Part shown: one piece after another, positions 27,287 to 35,549 of the stretch
Layout of the letters: every line of letters starts with the position of its first letter
Position numbering within the stretch: position 1 is the stretch's first letter
DNA from: Oceanobacillus oncorhynchi
GTDB lineage: Bacteria; Bacillota; Bacilli; Bacillales; Amphibacillaceae
Reading direction: 5' to 3'
Length of the DNA stretch: 64,000 bases
Assembly (NCBI RefSeq): GCF_000821065.1
Contig: NZ_CDGG01000001.1
Span: 2,852,001-2,916,000 of the forward strand
Program-made: the position numbers and the translations under genes
The notes under the pieces: generated by a model
What the model was told of the DNA's origin: nothing
The model's input: the letters and a program-made list of their open reading frames with translations, nothing else
Databases searched by the model: none

Positions 27287-27473
27287 GAAGATTTTTAGCC
27301 GGAAAGTATAAAGAATCACTACCTGTTCAATCTACAATAAATAGGTGATGATTGCCATTTGTTATTATCAGATTTAAATGCTCACCATGAAGTTTAGTGA
27401 ATGGATAGTTTTTTAACACTAAATTGTTGTCTATAGATTATAGAGTGTGGTTATATCAAAATCTCCTTAAGTG

Positions 27474-27503
27474 CTGACTTTATACTAGAGGGCACAGTAT
27501 AAT
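27474..27503 (+). promoter_or_regulatory. Promoter of the small gene after tcpC
   Basis: CTGACT and TATAAT are separated by 18 bases. The same elements with the same spacing and flanks (TGCTGACTT...GGCAC...TATAAT) recur at 43461-43490 before the paralogous gene, which supports function. Confidence 0.65.
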
Positions 27504-27552
27504 TGATTAAACATTTTTTCACAATGTATGATTAAAAAATAGTAAGGATTTG

Positions 27553-27789
27553 ATGTTATTTAAAAAAACAGAAAGGAATCTACTTGCTCATCAGTTAAAT
27601 CGAAAGTTATATTTTGCAGAAATAGAAGAAAAATTAATTAAAGTCACCTATTGCCTAATGGCAGATGATCTATATACGGTAGATCATGCTATTCCTGAAT
27701 TAATTAAGATAATTGACCAATTAGAACTAGAAAAACGGGCAATAATGAATGAAATTGGACGATTAGAGGATTCTGATGGTCGAGCATAG
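27553..27789 (+). CDS. Small coiled protein of the element, copy 1
   Basis: The family is not recognised. The 78-residue helical protein has the core HQLNRKLYFAEIEEKLIKV, then TYCLMADDLYTVDHAIPELI, and a charged helix. A near-identical paralogue is at 43.5 kb and both have the same promoter. The gene lies just outside the transfer operon. AAGGA is four bases before the ATG; a TTG directly before it could also serve. There is no signal or membrane segment. A regulatory or element-maintenance role is conceivable but unproven. Confidence 0.65.
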   Translation: MLFKKTERNLLAHQLNRKLYFAEIEEKLIKVTYCLMADDLYTVDHAIPELIKIIDQLELEKRAIMNEIGRLEDSDGRA

Positions 27790-28070
27790 TAATATAGAAA
27801 TAAAAGAAATTTTGTATAAAGAGTATGAAAAAATGTATAAGCGATCATCACTTGCTCTGTTTGGTACTAGACAAGTGGTGATCGCTTTATACAACCAAAT
27901 TTCATATATTTTCTTAACATCTTAATTACTTAAAATCAATGATTTATTCTAATGTAAATAAATATGCCATTTGTGAGGAGTCATAAAGCAAATTATCAAT
28001 ACTTATTTTGGTTGGGTAGGAAACTCATATTCCAAGATTTAATAATTGAAAGAAATTTATCCTTCATGAT
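27790..28070. repeat. Long hairpin and otherwise empty intergenic sequence
   Basis: TGTATAAGCGATCATCACTTG (27834-27853) pairs with CAAGTGGTGATCGCTTTATACA (27872-27893) over about 21 bp with one mismatch and a 17-base loop. No strong T run follows. It may be an unusually long terminator for both strands or a palindromic element. The rest holds no gene. Confidence 0.55.
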
Positions 28071-28137
28071 ATTCAAATAAATACTTGAATGATTAGAAGA
28101 AAAGGACTATACTATAATCAAATAAACATTTGAATGT
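28071..28137 (+). promoter_or_regulatory. cad promoter with two CadC operators
   Basis: The -35 TTGAAT (28085-28090) and -10 TATACT (28108-28113) are 17 bp apart. Two copies of the CadC-type dyad TCAAATAAAnA(C/T)TTGA overlap them: one at 28071-28092 across the -35 and one at 28116-28137 across the start of transcription. The double site suggests tight repression by CadC without Cd/Pb/Zn. Confidence 0.85.
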
Positions 28138-28152
28138 AATGGAGTGAAGAAA

Positions 28153-28521
28153 ATGAGTAATAAAGATATGTGTGAAATTTTTTGTTATGACGAAGAAAAA
28201 GTCAATCGAATACAAGAAGATTTGCTACAACATGATATTTATAGTATTTCTCGATTATTTAAAATACTTGCAGATGAAAATAGAGCAAAGATTTCCTATG
28301 CTCTATGTCAAGAGGACGAGTTATGTGTATGTGACATCGCCAACATTATTGGTTCTTCGATAGCTACAGCTTCTCATCATTTACGAACTCTTCATAAACA
28401 AGAAATTGTGACATATCGCAAGGAAGGAAAATTAGCATTTTATTCATTGGAGAATGAACAAATTAAACAATTAATGGCCATTACGCTGGTTCAGAAGAAG
28501 GAAGTGGAAGCAAATGTCTGA
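28153..28521 (+). CDS. cadC: Cadmium-responsive ArsR/SmtB-family repressor CadC
   Basis: CadC represses the cad operon and is released by Cd(II), Pb(II) or Zn(II). Taking the ATG with GGAG eight bases upstream, the cysteines fall at residues 7, 11, 58 and 60, exactly the alpha3N metal site of the plasmid pI258 CadC, which also confirms the start over the upstream GTG. The winged-helix part includes [12 protein letters not shown] and [13 protein letters not shown]. Its stop overlaps the cadA start by eight bases, so repressor and pump are co-translated. Two matching operators lie upstream. Confidence 0.96.
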   Translation: MSNKDMCEIFCYDEEKVNRIQEDLLQHDIYSISRLFKILADENRAKISYALCQEDELCVCDIANIIGSSIATASHHLRTLHKQEIVTYRKEGKLAFYSLENEQIKQLMAITLVQKKEVEANV

Positions 28522-30670
28522 ATCATTACCGAAAGAAACAATGAGCACTTATCGTGTGCAAGGGTTTAGTTGTGCAAGCTGTGCCCAAACCTTTGAAGAT
28601 AACGTAAAAGCATTAGAAGGTGTACAAGAGGCCAAAGTAAACTTTGGAGCCTCTAAAATTTCCGTTTACGGGGAAGCAACAACAGAGGATCTAGAAAAAG
28701 CAGGAGCTTTTGAAAATCTTAAGGTGACTGCTGAATATGGAGGGAAAGACCCAAAAAGTGAAGAGCTTGATAAGGAGGAAAAAATTCCATTTTATAAAAA
28801 ACATAGTACATTACTGTACTCGACCTTATTTATGGCTTTCGGTTTCCTTTCTATGTTTGTAAACGGAAATGAAAATATCGTTACAGCATTGTTATTTATC
28901 ACATCTATGTTAGTAGGCGGATTATCGCTGTTTAGAGTGGGTTTGCAAAACTTAATTCGATTCCAGTTTGACATGAGAACCCTCATGACAGTTGCTGTAA
29001 TCGGTGGTGTCATTATTGGGGAATGGGCGGAGGTTGCCATTGTCGTTATACTCTTTGCTATTAGTGAAGCGCTGGAACGGTTTTCCATGGATAGAGCAAG
29101 GCAATCCATCCATTCATTAATGGATATTGCACCAAAGGAAGCTATTGTCAGACGGAATGGACAAGAAATAACTATTCATGTAAATGATATTGCAATTGGG
29201 GATATTATGCTTGTTAAACCAGGGCAAAAAATTGCTATGGATGGTGTCATTGTAAATGGATATTCGTCTATTAACCAAGCAGCGATAACAGGCGAATCGG
29301 TTCCTGTTGAAAAAGCCGTTGACGATGAAGTATTTGCAGGAACGCTTAATGAAGAAGGGCTGCTTGAGGTCAAAATTACAAAGCTTGTTGAAGACACAAC
29401 GATATCAAAAATTATCCATTTAGTGGAGGAAGCGCAAGGAGAACGTGCGCCGTCTCAAGCTTTTGTGGATAAATTTGCTAAATATTATACGCCAAGCATT
29501 ATGGTTATTGCAGCATTAGTAGCTATCGTGCCGCCTTTATTCTTTGATGGAAGTTGGGGGAACTGGGTGTACCTAGGTCTAGCCACGCTGGTTGTTGGAT
29601 GTCCTTGTGCGTTGGTTATTTCGACTCCCATTTCGATTGTTTCAGCAATCGGCAATGCTGCAAAAAAAGGTGTTCTGGTCAAAGGCGGTGTCTACTTAGA
29701 AGAAATAGGCGGATTAAAAGCCATTGCATTTGATAAAACAGGAACACTCACGAAAGGCGTTCCCGTTGTAACAGATTTTAACTTATTAAATAAACAGGTA
29801 GAAGAGAAAGAGCTGCTTTCCATCATTACAGCGCTTGAATACCGTTCGCAACACCCTCTTGCTTCAGCAATTATGAAAAAAGCAGAGCAAGAAAATATCC
29901 CGTACTCAGATATAAGTGTAACAGACTTTTCTTCTATTACAGGCCGGGGTATAAAAGGAATTGTAAAAGGAACAACCTATTATATAGGAAGCCCAAAACT
30001 CTTCAAGGAATTATTTGTTCCTGATTTTAGCCAAGATTTTGAAGATAAGGTTAAAAATCTTCAAAATCAAGGGAAAACGGCCATGATTATTGGAACGGAA
30101 GAAAATATACTTGCCGTTATTGCAGTTGCTGATGAAGTACGTGAAACCAGCAAACATGTGATTCAAAAGTTACATCAGTTAGGTCTCAAAAAGACAATTA
30201 TGTTGACTGGTGATAATAAAGGTACTGCTGATGCAATCGGTACACACGTAGGCGTATCTGATATTCAAGCAGAATTAATGCCGCAGGATAAATTGGACTA
30301 TATTAAACAATTGAGAGCGGAGTATGGTAATGTAGCCATGGTTGGTGATGGTGTCAATGATGCCCCAGCATTAGCAGCTTCTTCAGTTGGAATAGCAATG
30401 GGCGGTGCTGGTACAGATACAGCACTTGAAACGGCAGATGTTGCTCTTATGGGTGATGATTTAAGAAAGCTTCCGTTTACTGTTAAACTCAGTCGTAAAA
30501 CACTAAATATCATCAAAGCGAACATTACCTTTGCTATTGCTATTAAAATAGTGGCCTTACTGTTGGTTATTCCGGGTTGGTTAACTCTGTGGATTGCCAT
30601 TCTATCTGATATGGGAGCAACCCTTTTAGTTGCTTTAAATGGATTGAGGCTTATGAGGGTAAAAGAATAA
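28514..30670 (+). CDS. cadA: Cd(II)/Zn(II)/Pb(II)-exporting P1B-ATPase
   Basis: This membrane pump uses ATP to expel divalent soft metals. The 718-residue protein has one N-terminal heavy-metal domain with CASC (Cys20, Cys23), membrane helices, the actuator TGES, the intramembrane CPC (~363), the phosphorylated DKTGT (~406) and the hinge [11 protein letters not shown] with a single HMA and the C-terminal helices is typical of the P1B-2 (Cd/Zn) class. Translation is coupled to cadC. Full length and intact. Confidence 0.96.
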   Translation: MSESLPKETMSTYRVQGFSCASCAQTFEDNVKALEGVQEAKVNFGASKISVYGEATTEDLEKAGAFENLKVTAEYGGKDPKSEELDKEEKIPFYKKHSTLLYSTLFMAFGFLSMFVNGNENIVTALLFITSMLVGGLSLFRVGLQNLIRFQFDMRTLMTVAVIGGVIIGEWAEVAIVVILFAISEALERFSMDRARQSIHSLMDIAPKEAIVRRNGQEITIHVNDIAIGDIMLVKPGQKIAMDGVIVNGYSSINQAAITGESVPVEKAVDDEVFAGTLNEEGLLEVKITKLVEDTTISKIIHLVEEAQGERAPSQAFVDKFAKYYTPSIMVIAALVAIVPPLFFDGSWGNWVYLGLATLVVGCPCALVISTPISIVSAIGNAAKKGVLVKGGVYLEEIGGLKAIAFDKTGTLTKGVPVVTDFNLLNKQVEEKELLSIITALEYRSQHPLASAIMKKAEQENIPYSDISVTDFSSITGRGIKGIVKGTTYYIGSPKLFKELFVPDFSQDFEDKVKNLQNQGKTAMIIGTEENILAVIAVADEVRETSKHVIQKLHQLGLKKTIMLTGDNKGTADAIGTHVGVSDIQAELMPQDKLDYIKQLRAEYGNVAMVGDGVNDAPALAASSVGIAMGGAGTDTALETADVALMGDDLRKLPFTVKLSRKTLNIIKANITFAIAIKIVALLLVIPGWLTLWIAILSDMGATLLVALNGLRLMRVKE

Positions 30671-30739
30671 AATGAACAGAGCTCTCTATACATCGGGAGC
30701 CCTTCAAGATTATATTTAAAATTAAGCGGGTGCATGCTA

Positions 30740-31360
30740 ATGGGTACAACAGTCTTATCTGCTATTGTAGTTTATATAGCGACAGGAATTGATTATTTAA
30801 TTATTTTAATGCTTTTGTTTACGCAGTCAGTTAAACAAAAGCAAACAAAGCATATCATTGTAGGGCAATATTTAGGTACAGCAATCATTATATTGATAAG
30901 TTTGTTGGCAGCTTTCGGTGCAAACTTTATTCCACAACAGTGGGTTATAGGCTTGCTTGGACTATTACCAATATATTTAGGTATAAAAGTATGGCTTAAG
31001 GGTGAGGAAGATTCAGATGAGAGCAACATTTTATCTCTTTTATCATCTGAACGATTTAATCAACTATTTCTAACTGTCACCTTTATTGTATTAGCTTCTA
31101 GTGCTGATGACTTTTCCATTTATATTCCGTATTTTACAACATTAAATATAGTTGAAATTGCAGTTGTCAGTCTCGTCTTTTTCATCATGGTGGGGGTCTT
31201 ATGTTATGTCAGCTATCAAATGGCATCTATGAAATATATCTCAGAGAAAATTGAGAAATATGAACGCTGGATTGTCCCGATTGTTTTCATAGGTTTAGGG
31301 ATTTATATTATGATGGAGAATGGCACCTTCAGCGCATTATTTTCGATTTTCTCAAATTAG
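30740..31360 (+). CDS. cadD: CadD-family cadmium resistance transporter
   Basis: A ~206-residue polytopic membrane protein with LysE-like topology and about five to six hydrophobic segments. It begins GTTVLSAIVVYIATGIDYLI, with the charged FTQSVKQKQTKHIIVGQYLG loop and ASSADDFSIYIPYF (acidic residues within the membrane), which match staphylococcal CadD. The second ATG is preferred because GGGTG stands seven bases before it. It follows cadA by 69 bases and is probably in the cad transcript. Confidence 0.88.
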   Translation: MGTTVLSAIVVYIATGIDYLIILMLLFTQSVKQKQTKHIIVGQYLGTAIIILISLLAAFGANFIPQQWVIGLLGLLPIYLGIKVWLKGEEDSDESNILSLLSSERFNQLFLTVTFIVLASSADDFSIYIPYFTTLNIVEIAVVSLVFFIMVGVLCYVSYQMASMKYISEKIEKYERWIVPIVFIGLGIYIMMENGTFSALFSIFSN

Positions 31361-31393
31361 AAGATAAAAATATTTCTTATAGGGAGATATTCA

Positions 31394-32428
31394 ATGGAAT
31401 ATGAAGTTATTGTAATTGGTGGAGGGCAAGCAGGGTTAGCTATGGGATATTCGCTAAAACAGAAAAATGTAAGTTTTATAATTATTGATGAGAATGAGCA
31501 AACGGGCATTTCTTGGCGAAAACGTTATGATTCATTACGCTTATTTACTCCTAGGAATTACAGCCAATTACATGGGTTTCATGTTCGAGGAGATCCAAAA
31601 GGCTTTCCAGATAAAAATGAAATGGCAGATTACTTAAACGTATTTAGAATAAAGAATGACTTGCCGATAGTTCATAATGAAAAAGTCATAAAACTATCAA
31701 AAAATGGGGAGAAAAAGTTCTCAGTAATCACTCAAAGTAAAACGTATAAAGCTAAACAAATAGTTGTTGCCACTGGAGCTTTTTACAATCCTTTTGTTCC
31801 AAACATTCATGATGGTACAGCAAGTTTTGATATCCATGCTTCTAAATATCGTAACCCTTCCCAAATACCTAAAGGTAATGTTTTAATCATAGGTGCAGGT
31901 AATACAGGCGTTCAAATTGCGGCGGAATTAAATAAAACACATCAGGTTACATTGTCCCAAAGTAAACCAATGAAAAGTGTTCCTCAGGTTATTGCTGGAA
32001 GAAGTCTCTTTTGGTGGTTAGAAAAATTCCGAATTGGTCGGGCAAAGCCAAATTCTTTTATAGGAAAAATATTAAGGGAAAGAGAGCCGTTAATAGGAAA
32101 TGACTATAAAACGGTTAAAAAAAATGTAGAAATCGTAGGCAGGCTAATAGAAATTAAAGAAGGTAAGGCATGCTTTAATAATGGTATATCTAAACAGGTT
32201 CAAAATGTGATATGGGCAACTGGTTATCGCAATGATTATTCATGGATACAAATCGAAGGAGCTTTAAGTAGTCACGGGAGACCGTTACACTGTTTTGGTG
32301 TTACTAATGTAGTTGGATTGTATTTCATAGGGCTAAGCTGGCAGAGTAAAAGAAGCTCAGCCCTTCTATATGGTGTTAGTGATGATGCAAAATATATAGC
32401 TGAAAAAATTCAGCAGCAAGAAATGTAA
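31394..32428 (+). CDS. CzcO-type FAD-dependent monooxygenase/oxidoreductase
   Basis: A 344-residue flavoprotein with an N-terminal FAD site (VIGGGQAGLAMGYSLK), a second dinucleotide site (IIGAGNTGVQIAAEL, ~165) and the ATGYRNDYSWI segment typical of CzcO/Trk-like flavoproteins found next to metal pumps. TATAGGGAG lies nine bases before the ATG. It follows cadD by 33 bases, so it probably belongs to the cad operon. The substrate is unknown; relatives in ars operons act on organoarsenicals or protect against metal-linked oxidative stress. A paralogue is at 35.5 kb. Confidence 0.8.
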   Translation: MEYEVIVIGGGQAGLAMGYSLKQKNVSFIIIDENEQTGISWRKRYDSLRLFTPRNYSQLHGFHVRGDPKGFPDKNEMADYLNVFRIKNDLPIVHNEKVIKLSKNGEKKFSVITQSKTYKAKQIVVATGAFYNPFVPNIHDGTASFDIHASKYRNPSQIPKGNVLIIGAGNTGVQIAAELNKTHQVTLSQSKPMKSVPQVIAGRSLFWWLEKFRIGRAKPNSFIGKILREREPLIGNDYKTVKKNVEIVGRLIEIKEGKACFNNGISKQVQNVIWATGYRNDYSWIQIEGALSSHGRPLHCFGVTNVVGLYFIGLSWQSKRSSALLYGVSDDAKYIAEKIQQQEM

Positions 32429-32582
32429 AAGCAAAAACTATCGAGATATTATTATGAGCAAATTAAGGAAACTTTCATTATAGTTAAATTTGCTATTAAT
32501 TATAACATGTATATATAGGCAGTAACTTAAGGTCAGTAAAAGCTATAGATTTGAATAGATGTAAAGAAAATTACATATATCT
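32429..32582. other. Intergenic sequence after the cad operon
   Basis: No gene or clear terminator is seen before the palindrome at 32583. The convergent permease gene ends at 32789, and the remaining 32648-32788 is also empty. Confidence 0.4.
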
Positions 32583-32647
32583 ATAATCACACCTAAAACG
32601 TCATCTGTCGGTAAATACCGTTCAAATGACGTTTTAAGTGTGATTAT
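32583..32647. repeat. 65-bp palindromic hairpin, left member of a mirrored pair
   Basis: Arms ATAATCACAC and GTGTGATTAT, then TAAAACGTCAT and ATGACGTTTTA, then GGTA/TACC give a long interrupted stem. Its reverse complement matches 34482-34520 with two mismatches in 39 bases. It lies downstream of the permease gene and could be its terminator or a cassette end. Confidence 0.75.
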
Positions 32648-32788
32648 CTAATGAGAAATCAAGTGATTTAATGTGAACTTTCTTTGCTATCGGTTCTCTC
32701 TTTTTATGCAATTTAATAAATAGAAAGATGAGATAAGAAAATATAGAACCTCGAAAGGAGATTATTCTTACATTAAACTAAAGAACAT

Positions 32789-33742
32789 TTACTTTACTAG
32801 TTTTCTAATTCTCAATAAACTTTGAGATACTATCGCCAATACTGGTAATTCTATTAAGGGACCAATTATAAGTGCAAGAGCAATTAGTGGTTGGTCTGGG
32901 AAAGCTGTTACTACTATTGCTAAAGCAACAGGTGAATTTCTTGCAATAGTTGTCATATTTAAACTTACTGTATCTTCATAGCTAAACTTAAATACTTTTC
33001 CTACCGTTTGAGCAACAAAAAAGTTTATTATGAAAAATAGTAAAAGTGGAATAAGGATTAAAAAGATCACTTCCAAATTATTTATTAAATAATAGCCTTG
33101 CGAGGCAAACATTGCTACAATAGCTAAACACAAAAATACAATTTGTGATAAGGAAAAAAATGGAATTAATTTCTTTTCTAAGAATGCCTTCTTCTTATTA
33201 AATAAATAACGTGTTATATTGGCTAGTAAAAATGGGACAAATAAGACAAAGATGATACTTTCTATTATAGTGGATAACCCAACTGTCTCCATTGTGCCTG
33301 CAAAAATGAATAAATAAGCCGGCAGCAACATAACTTGCAAAATTAAGTTAACTGGTAATACCGATGTGGAAAGAGACATATTCCCTCTCGCAATGGATGT
33401 AAAGATTAAATACCAATCTGTACATGGAGTAACAAGAAATAAAATAAAACCGAGCCATAAAGCTGGATGATCAGATAAAAAAATTGCTCCTAATCCCCAT
33501 GCTAACATTGGTGTCCATACAAAATTAAGTACAGTACTTGTACCTAAGAATTTTACGTTTTTTAAAGCAGCTTTAAGGTTTTGTAATGGAATAGTTAAAA
33601 ATAACCCATACAGCATGAATAATAAAAATGGAAGAATAAAAGTTTCTGCATTCTTTTCAAAGATACTATACTGTCCTAAAAATAGTCCTACTCCTACAGC
33701 TATCAAAATCACTACGGATTGAAATTTTTCAATAAAATTCAT
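32789..33742 (-). CDS. BASS/ACR3-like arsenic resistance permease
   Basis: A 317-residue membrane protein with about ten hydrophobic segments of the bile acid:sodium symporter/ACR3 superfamily. The ACR3-like signature is visible as LVTPCTDWYLIFTSIARGN, with NLILQVMLLPAYLF after it and a second half containing SLNMTTIARNSPVALAI. The conserved Cys in TPCT is the residue needed for arsenite/antimonite export in ACR3 proteins. AAGGAGA is about six bases before the ATG. It is divergent from an Ada-type regulator and the pair is flanked by mirrored hairpins. The arsenic substrate is inferred from family and neighbourhood. Confidence 0.8.
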   Translation of the reverse strand: MNFIEKFQSVVILIAVGVGLFLGQYSIFEKNAETFILPFLLFMLYGLFLTIPLQNLKAALKNVKFLGTSTVLNFVWTPMLAWGLGAIFLSDHPALWLGFILFLVTPCTDWYLIFTSIARGNMSLSTSVLPVNLILQVMLLPAYLFIFAGTMETVGLSTIIESIIFVLFVPFLLANITRYLFNKKKAFLEKKLIPFFSLSQIVFLCLAIVAMFASQGYYLINNLEVIFLILIPLLLFFIINFFVAQTVGKVFKFSYEDTVSLNMTTIARNSPVALAIVVTAFPDQPLIALALIIGPLIELPVLAIVSQSLLRIRKLVK

Positions 33743-33865
33743 ATAATAATCTCCTTCACATAATGGAGGTAGATGTGCACAACCGACCTTTTGTTTTAAC
33801 TGTACATGAACTTTTAAAATATAGCATTATAGATATTGACTCCGAATTTAGAAGGAGAGATTGAA
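33743..33865. promoter_or_regulatory. Divergent promoter region, permease/Ada-type regulator
   Basis: A 123-bp intergenic segment holds both promoters. A dyad-like TGTACATGAA and GATGTGCACA lie ~30 bases apart, but no clear operator consensus is recognised. Confidence 0.4.
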
Positions 33866-34420
33866 TTGAACAAGGAACAATGGAAAGCAATCAAAAATAA
33901 CGATGAAAAATATGATGGTATGTTTTATTATGCCTTATCGACAACCAAAACAGTGTGTCGTCCTTCTTGTACAGCTAGAACTCCTAACCCAAAACATGTC
34001 ATTATCTATAAAGATTTAAATTCAGCTATTAACGAAGGATTCAGACCTTGTACTAGATGTAAGTCAAATCAAATGGATTGGCTAGGATATAAAGAGGAAA
34101 TCACAAAAGATGTACTGAAATATATACAAGAACACTATAAAGAAAAGATAACTTTAAAATTGCTAGGTAATATTTTGAATAAAAATCCCTACTATATACA
34201 ACGTAGTTTTAAAGAAATAAAGGGAAAAACTCCCTTAAATTATATACACGAACTAAGAATGGAAGAAGCCAAAAGGTTATTTTTCTTTAAAGAATTATCA
34301 ATAACAGATATTGCCTTAGAAGTTGGGTATAGTGACAGTACTCAATTCTCTGTAAAGTTTAAAAGACATCAGGGAGTCTCGCCAACTAATTATAGAAATT
34401 CATTATTGGAAAAACAATAG
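33866..34420 (+). CDS. Ada-type protein: methylphosphotriester-Cys domain plus AraC helix-turn-helix (AdaA-like)
   Basis: The N-terminal ~75 residues are the Ada metal-binding domain with the four zinc/acceptor cysteines at 31, 35 (VCRPSC), 62 and 65 (PCTRC). Residues ~85-184 are an AraC-type double helix-turn-helix (LRMEEAKRLFFFKELSITDI, then GYSDSTQFSVKFKRHQGVSP). Bacillus AdaA accepts methyl groups from phosphotriesters and then activates the adaptive response. Here there is no O6-methylguanine methyltransferase partner; the divergent gene is an arsenic-type permease, so the Cys site may sense metalloids or methylating agents. TTG start with AAGGAGAG about six bases upstream. Confidence 0.85.
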   Translation: MNKEQWKAIKNNDEKYDGMFYYALSTTKTVCRPSCTARTPNPKHVIIYKDLNSAINEGFRPCTRCKSNQMDWLGYKEEITKDVLKYIQEHYKEKITLKLLGNILNKNPYYIQRSFKEIKGKTPLNYIHELRMEEAKRLFFFKELSITDIALEVGYSDSTQFSVKFKRHQGVSPTNYRNSLLEKQ

Positions 34421-34481
34421 TAATCAAAACAGACTACATGTTTTTATAGAATTATAAACCTTTATTACAAAACCAATAAAT

Positions 34482-34530
34482 ACACTTAAAACGTCATTTG
34501 ATCGGTATTAACCGACAGATGGCTTTTTTG
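34482..34530. repeat. Right member of the mirrored hairpin pair/terminator after the Ada-type gene
   Basis: ACACTTAAAACGTCATTTGA, then CGGTATT and ACCGACAGATGGC, is nearly the reverse complement of 32583-32647, followed by TTTTTTG. Within it GTCATTTG pairs partly with CAGATGGC and CGGT with ACCG, giving a terminator-like hairpin. Confidence 0.75.
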
Positions 34531-34563
34531 ATGTTAGCTAAAAAATAATAGGAGTGATTTACA

Positions 34564-34611
34564 ATGAACGTTTCTCATTCTCGTCCTCTCCTTGTTCTAG
34601 TTTTTTTGTAG
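34564..34611 (+). CDS. Leader-type micro-ORF, third copy
   Basis: AGGAGTG precedes an ATG opening MNVSHSRPLLVLVFL and a stop, 46 bases before the DUF961 pseudogene. The arrangement repeats that at 15.2 kb (GGAGTGA..TACA, SR-P core, then DUF961). Probably a relic. Confidence 0.4.
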   Translation: MNVSHSRPLLVLVFL

Positions 34612-34657
34612 CTCTATTAAATGAAAAATAAAATTATGAAGAAAAGAGGTAATCTAG

Positions 34658-34950
34658 ATGTAATTAAAATATGTGATTCCGAACATGGAAAAAAACTTTG
34701 GAACTATGGAATTGCAGGAGAAGGTCAGATGAACAAAGTTGCATTAACTTACATATGAAAACATTTTTTCGACGCTATAACCTTTATTGGGATATTTAGC
34801 GAGCGGATGATATTGAAGTAAGAAGTTGAAGAACAATTTTTAAAAGCCGAACGAGAAATAAAATTAGTCAATGCACATATTACCGCAGAAGGTTATACAA
34901 TCGAAGATCATGGTTTTACAAATTACATTTTACATGCTATGGCAACTTGA
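34658..34950 (+). pseudogene. Decayed DUF961 (Orf23-like) gene
   Basis: It aligns base by base with the intact gene at 15304: ATG-TAA-TTAAAATATGTGATTCC against ATG-GAA-TTAAAATACGTCATTCC, then NMEKNFG, a frameshift, ADDIEV, KLVNAHITAEGYTI and HGFTNYILHA. Codon 2 is a stop and there are several frameshifts, so no protein is made. With the tcpC remnant at 43.1 kb it marks a second, decayed conjugation module of the same family. Confidence 0.88.
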
Positions 34951-34993
34951 TTATGTTAAACTTTAACCTATTAAAGTTCAATTAATAAAATTT

Positions 34994-35024
34994 ACTTGCA
35001 TTTTGCAAATAAATATTGTATAAC
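34994..35024 (+). promoter_or_regulatory. MarR-gene promoter with TTGCA dyad operator
   Basis: The -35 TTGCAT (34996-35001) and -10 TATAAC (35019-35024) are 17 bp apart. The dyad TTGCATTTTGCAA (34996-35008) covers the -35. The identical 13-mer recurs before the next gene, so both are probably bound by the MarR protein. Confidence 0.8.
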
Positions 35025-35046
35025 AAATAAAAGAGGTGATTTAAAT

Positions 35047-35496
35047 ATGGAAAATACTCGTGACCTTTTTCAAATGATAACACGTCGATTTGGTCTTTTG
35101 AATAAAAATTGTTGTTCAGCAGATGGACTTGATATCTCATTAATTCAAAGCCATATTCTTTATGAAATCAATCGTCAACTCGCTCCGTCTGTCCAAGAAG
35201 TTGCAGAAGCCTTAGGGACGGATATTACTACTTTTAGTCGTCAGGTTCAATCTTTAATAAAAATGAATTTAGTTAATAAGACACCAAGTCTAAATGATCG
35301 CCGTATTCATACGCTTGAGTTAACGGCGGAAGGAACGAATATAGCTGAAATCATTGACGAACAGATAAATACTTATTTAGAAGAAATATTTGCCCATATG
35401 ACTGATTTTGAAAAAGAAACGGTGCTTCGCTCTATTCAGCTACTTAATAATACAATGGGTAAAATTGGTTCTTGCTGTGCTCCTGCTCCAAGATAG
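35047..35496 (+). CDS. MarR-family regulator with two CC motifs
   Basis: A 149-residue winged-helix regulator with SVQEVAEALGTDITTFSRQVQSLIKMNLV as DNA-binding helices and the NDRRIHTLELTAEG wing. Vicinal cysteines at 22-23 (NKNCCSADG) and 143-144 (GSCCAPAPR) are unusual and would suit trivalent arsenic or another thiophilic ligand. Start: ATG with GAGGTG eight bases upstream; the upstream in-frame TTG lies inside the operator. The same TTGCATTTTGCAA dyad precedes it and the downstream flavoprotein gene, indicating autoregulation and control of its neighbour. The ligand is inference. Confidence 0.83.
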   Translation: MENTRDLFQMITRRFGLLNKNCCSADGLDISLIQSHILYEINRQLAPSVQEVAEALGTDITTFSRQVQSLIKMNLVNKTPSLNDRRIHTLELTAEGTNIAEIIDEQINTYLEEIFAHMTDFEKETVLRSIQLLNNTMGKIGSCCAPAPR

Positions 35497-35515
35497 ATAA
35501 ATTTATAAAAAAATA

Positions 35516-35532
35516 ATGCTTGCATTTTGCAA
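35516..35532 (+). promoter_or_regulatory. Second TTGCA dyad operator
   Basis: TTGCATTTTGCAA (35520-35532) lies five bases before the AAAGGAGG of the flavoprotein gene and is identical to the site before the MarR gene. So close to the ribosome site it could block elongation as well as initiation. Confidence 0.75.
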
Positions 35533-35549
35533 ATAAAAGGAGGAACAAA

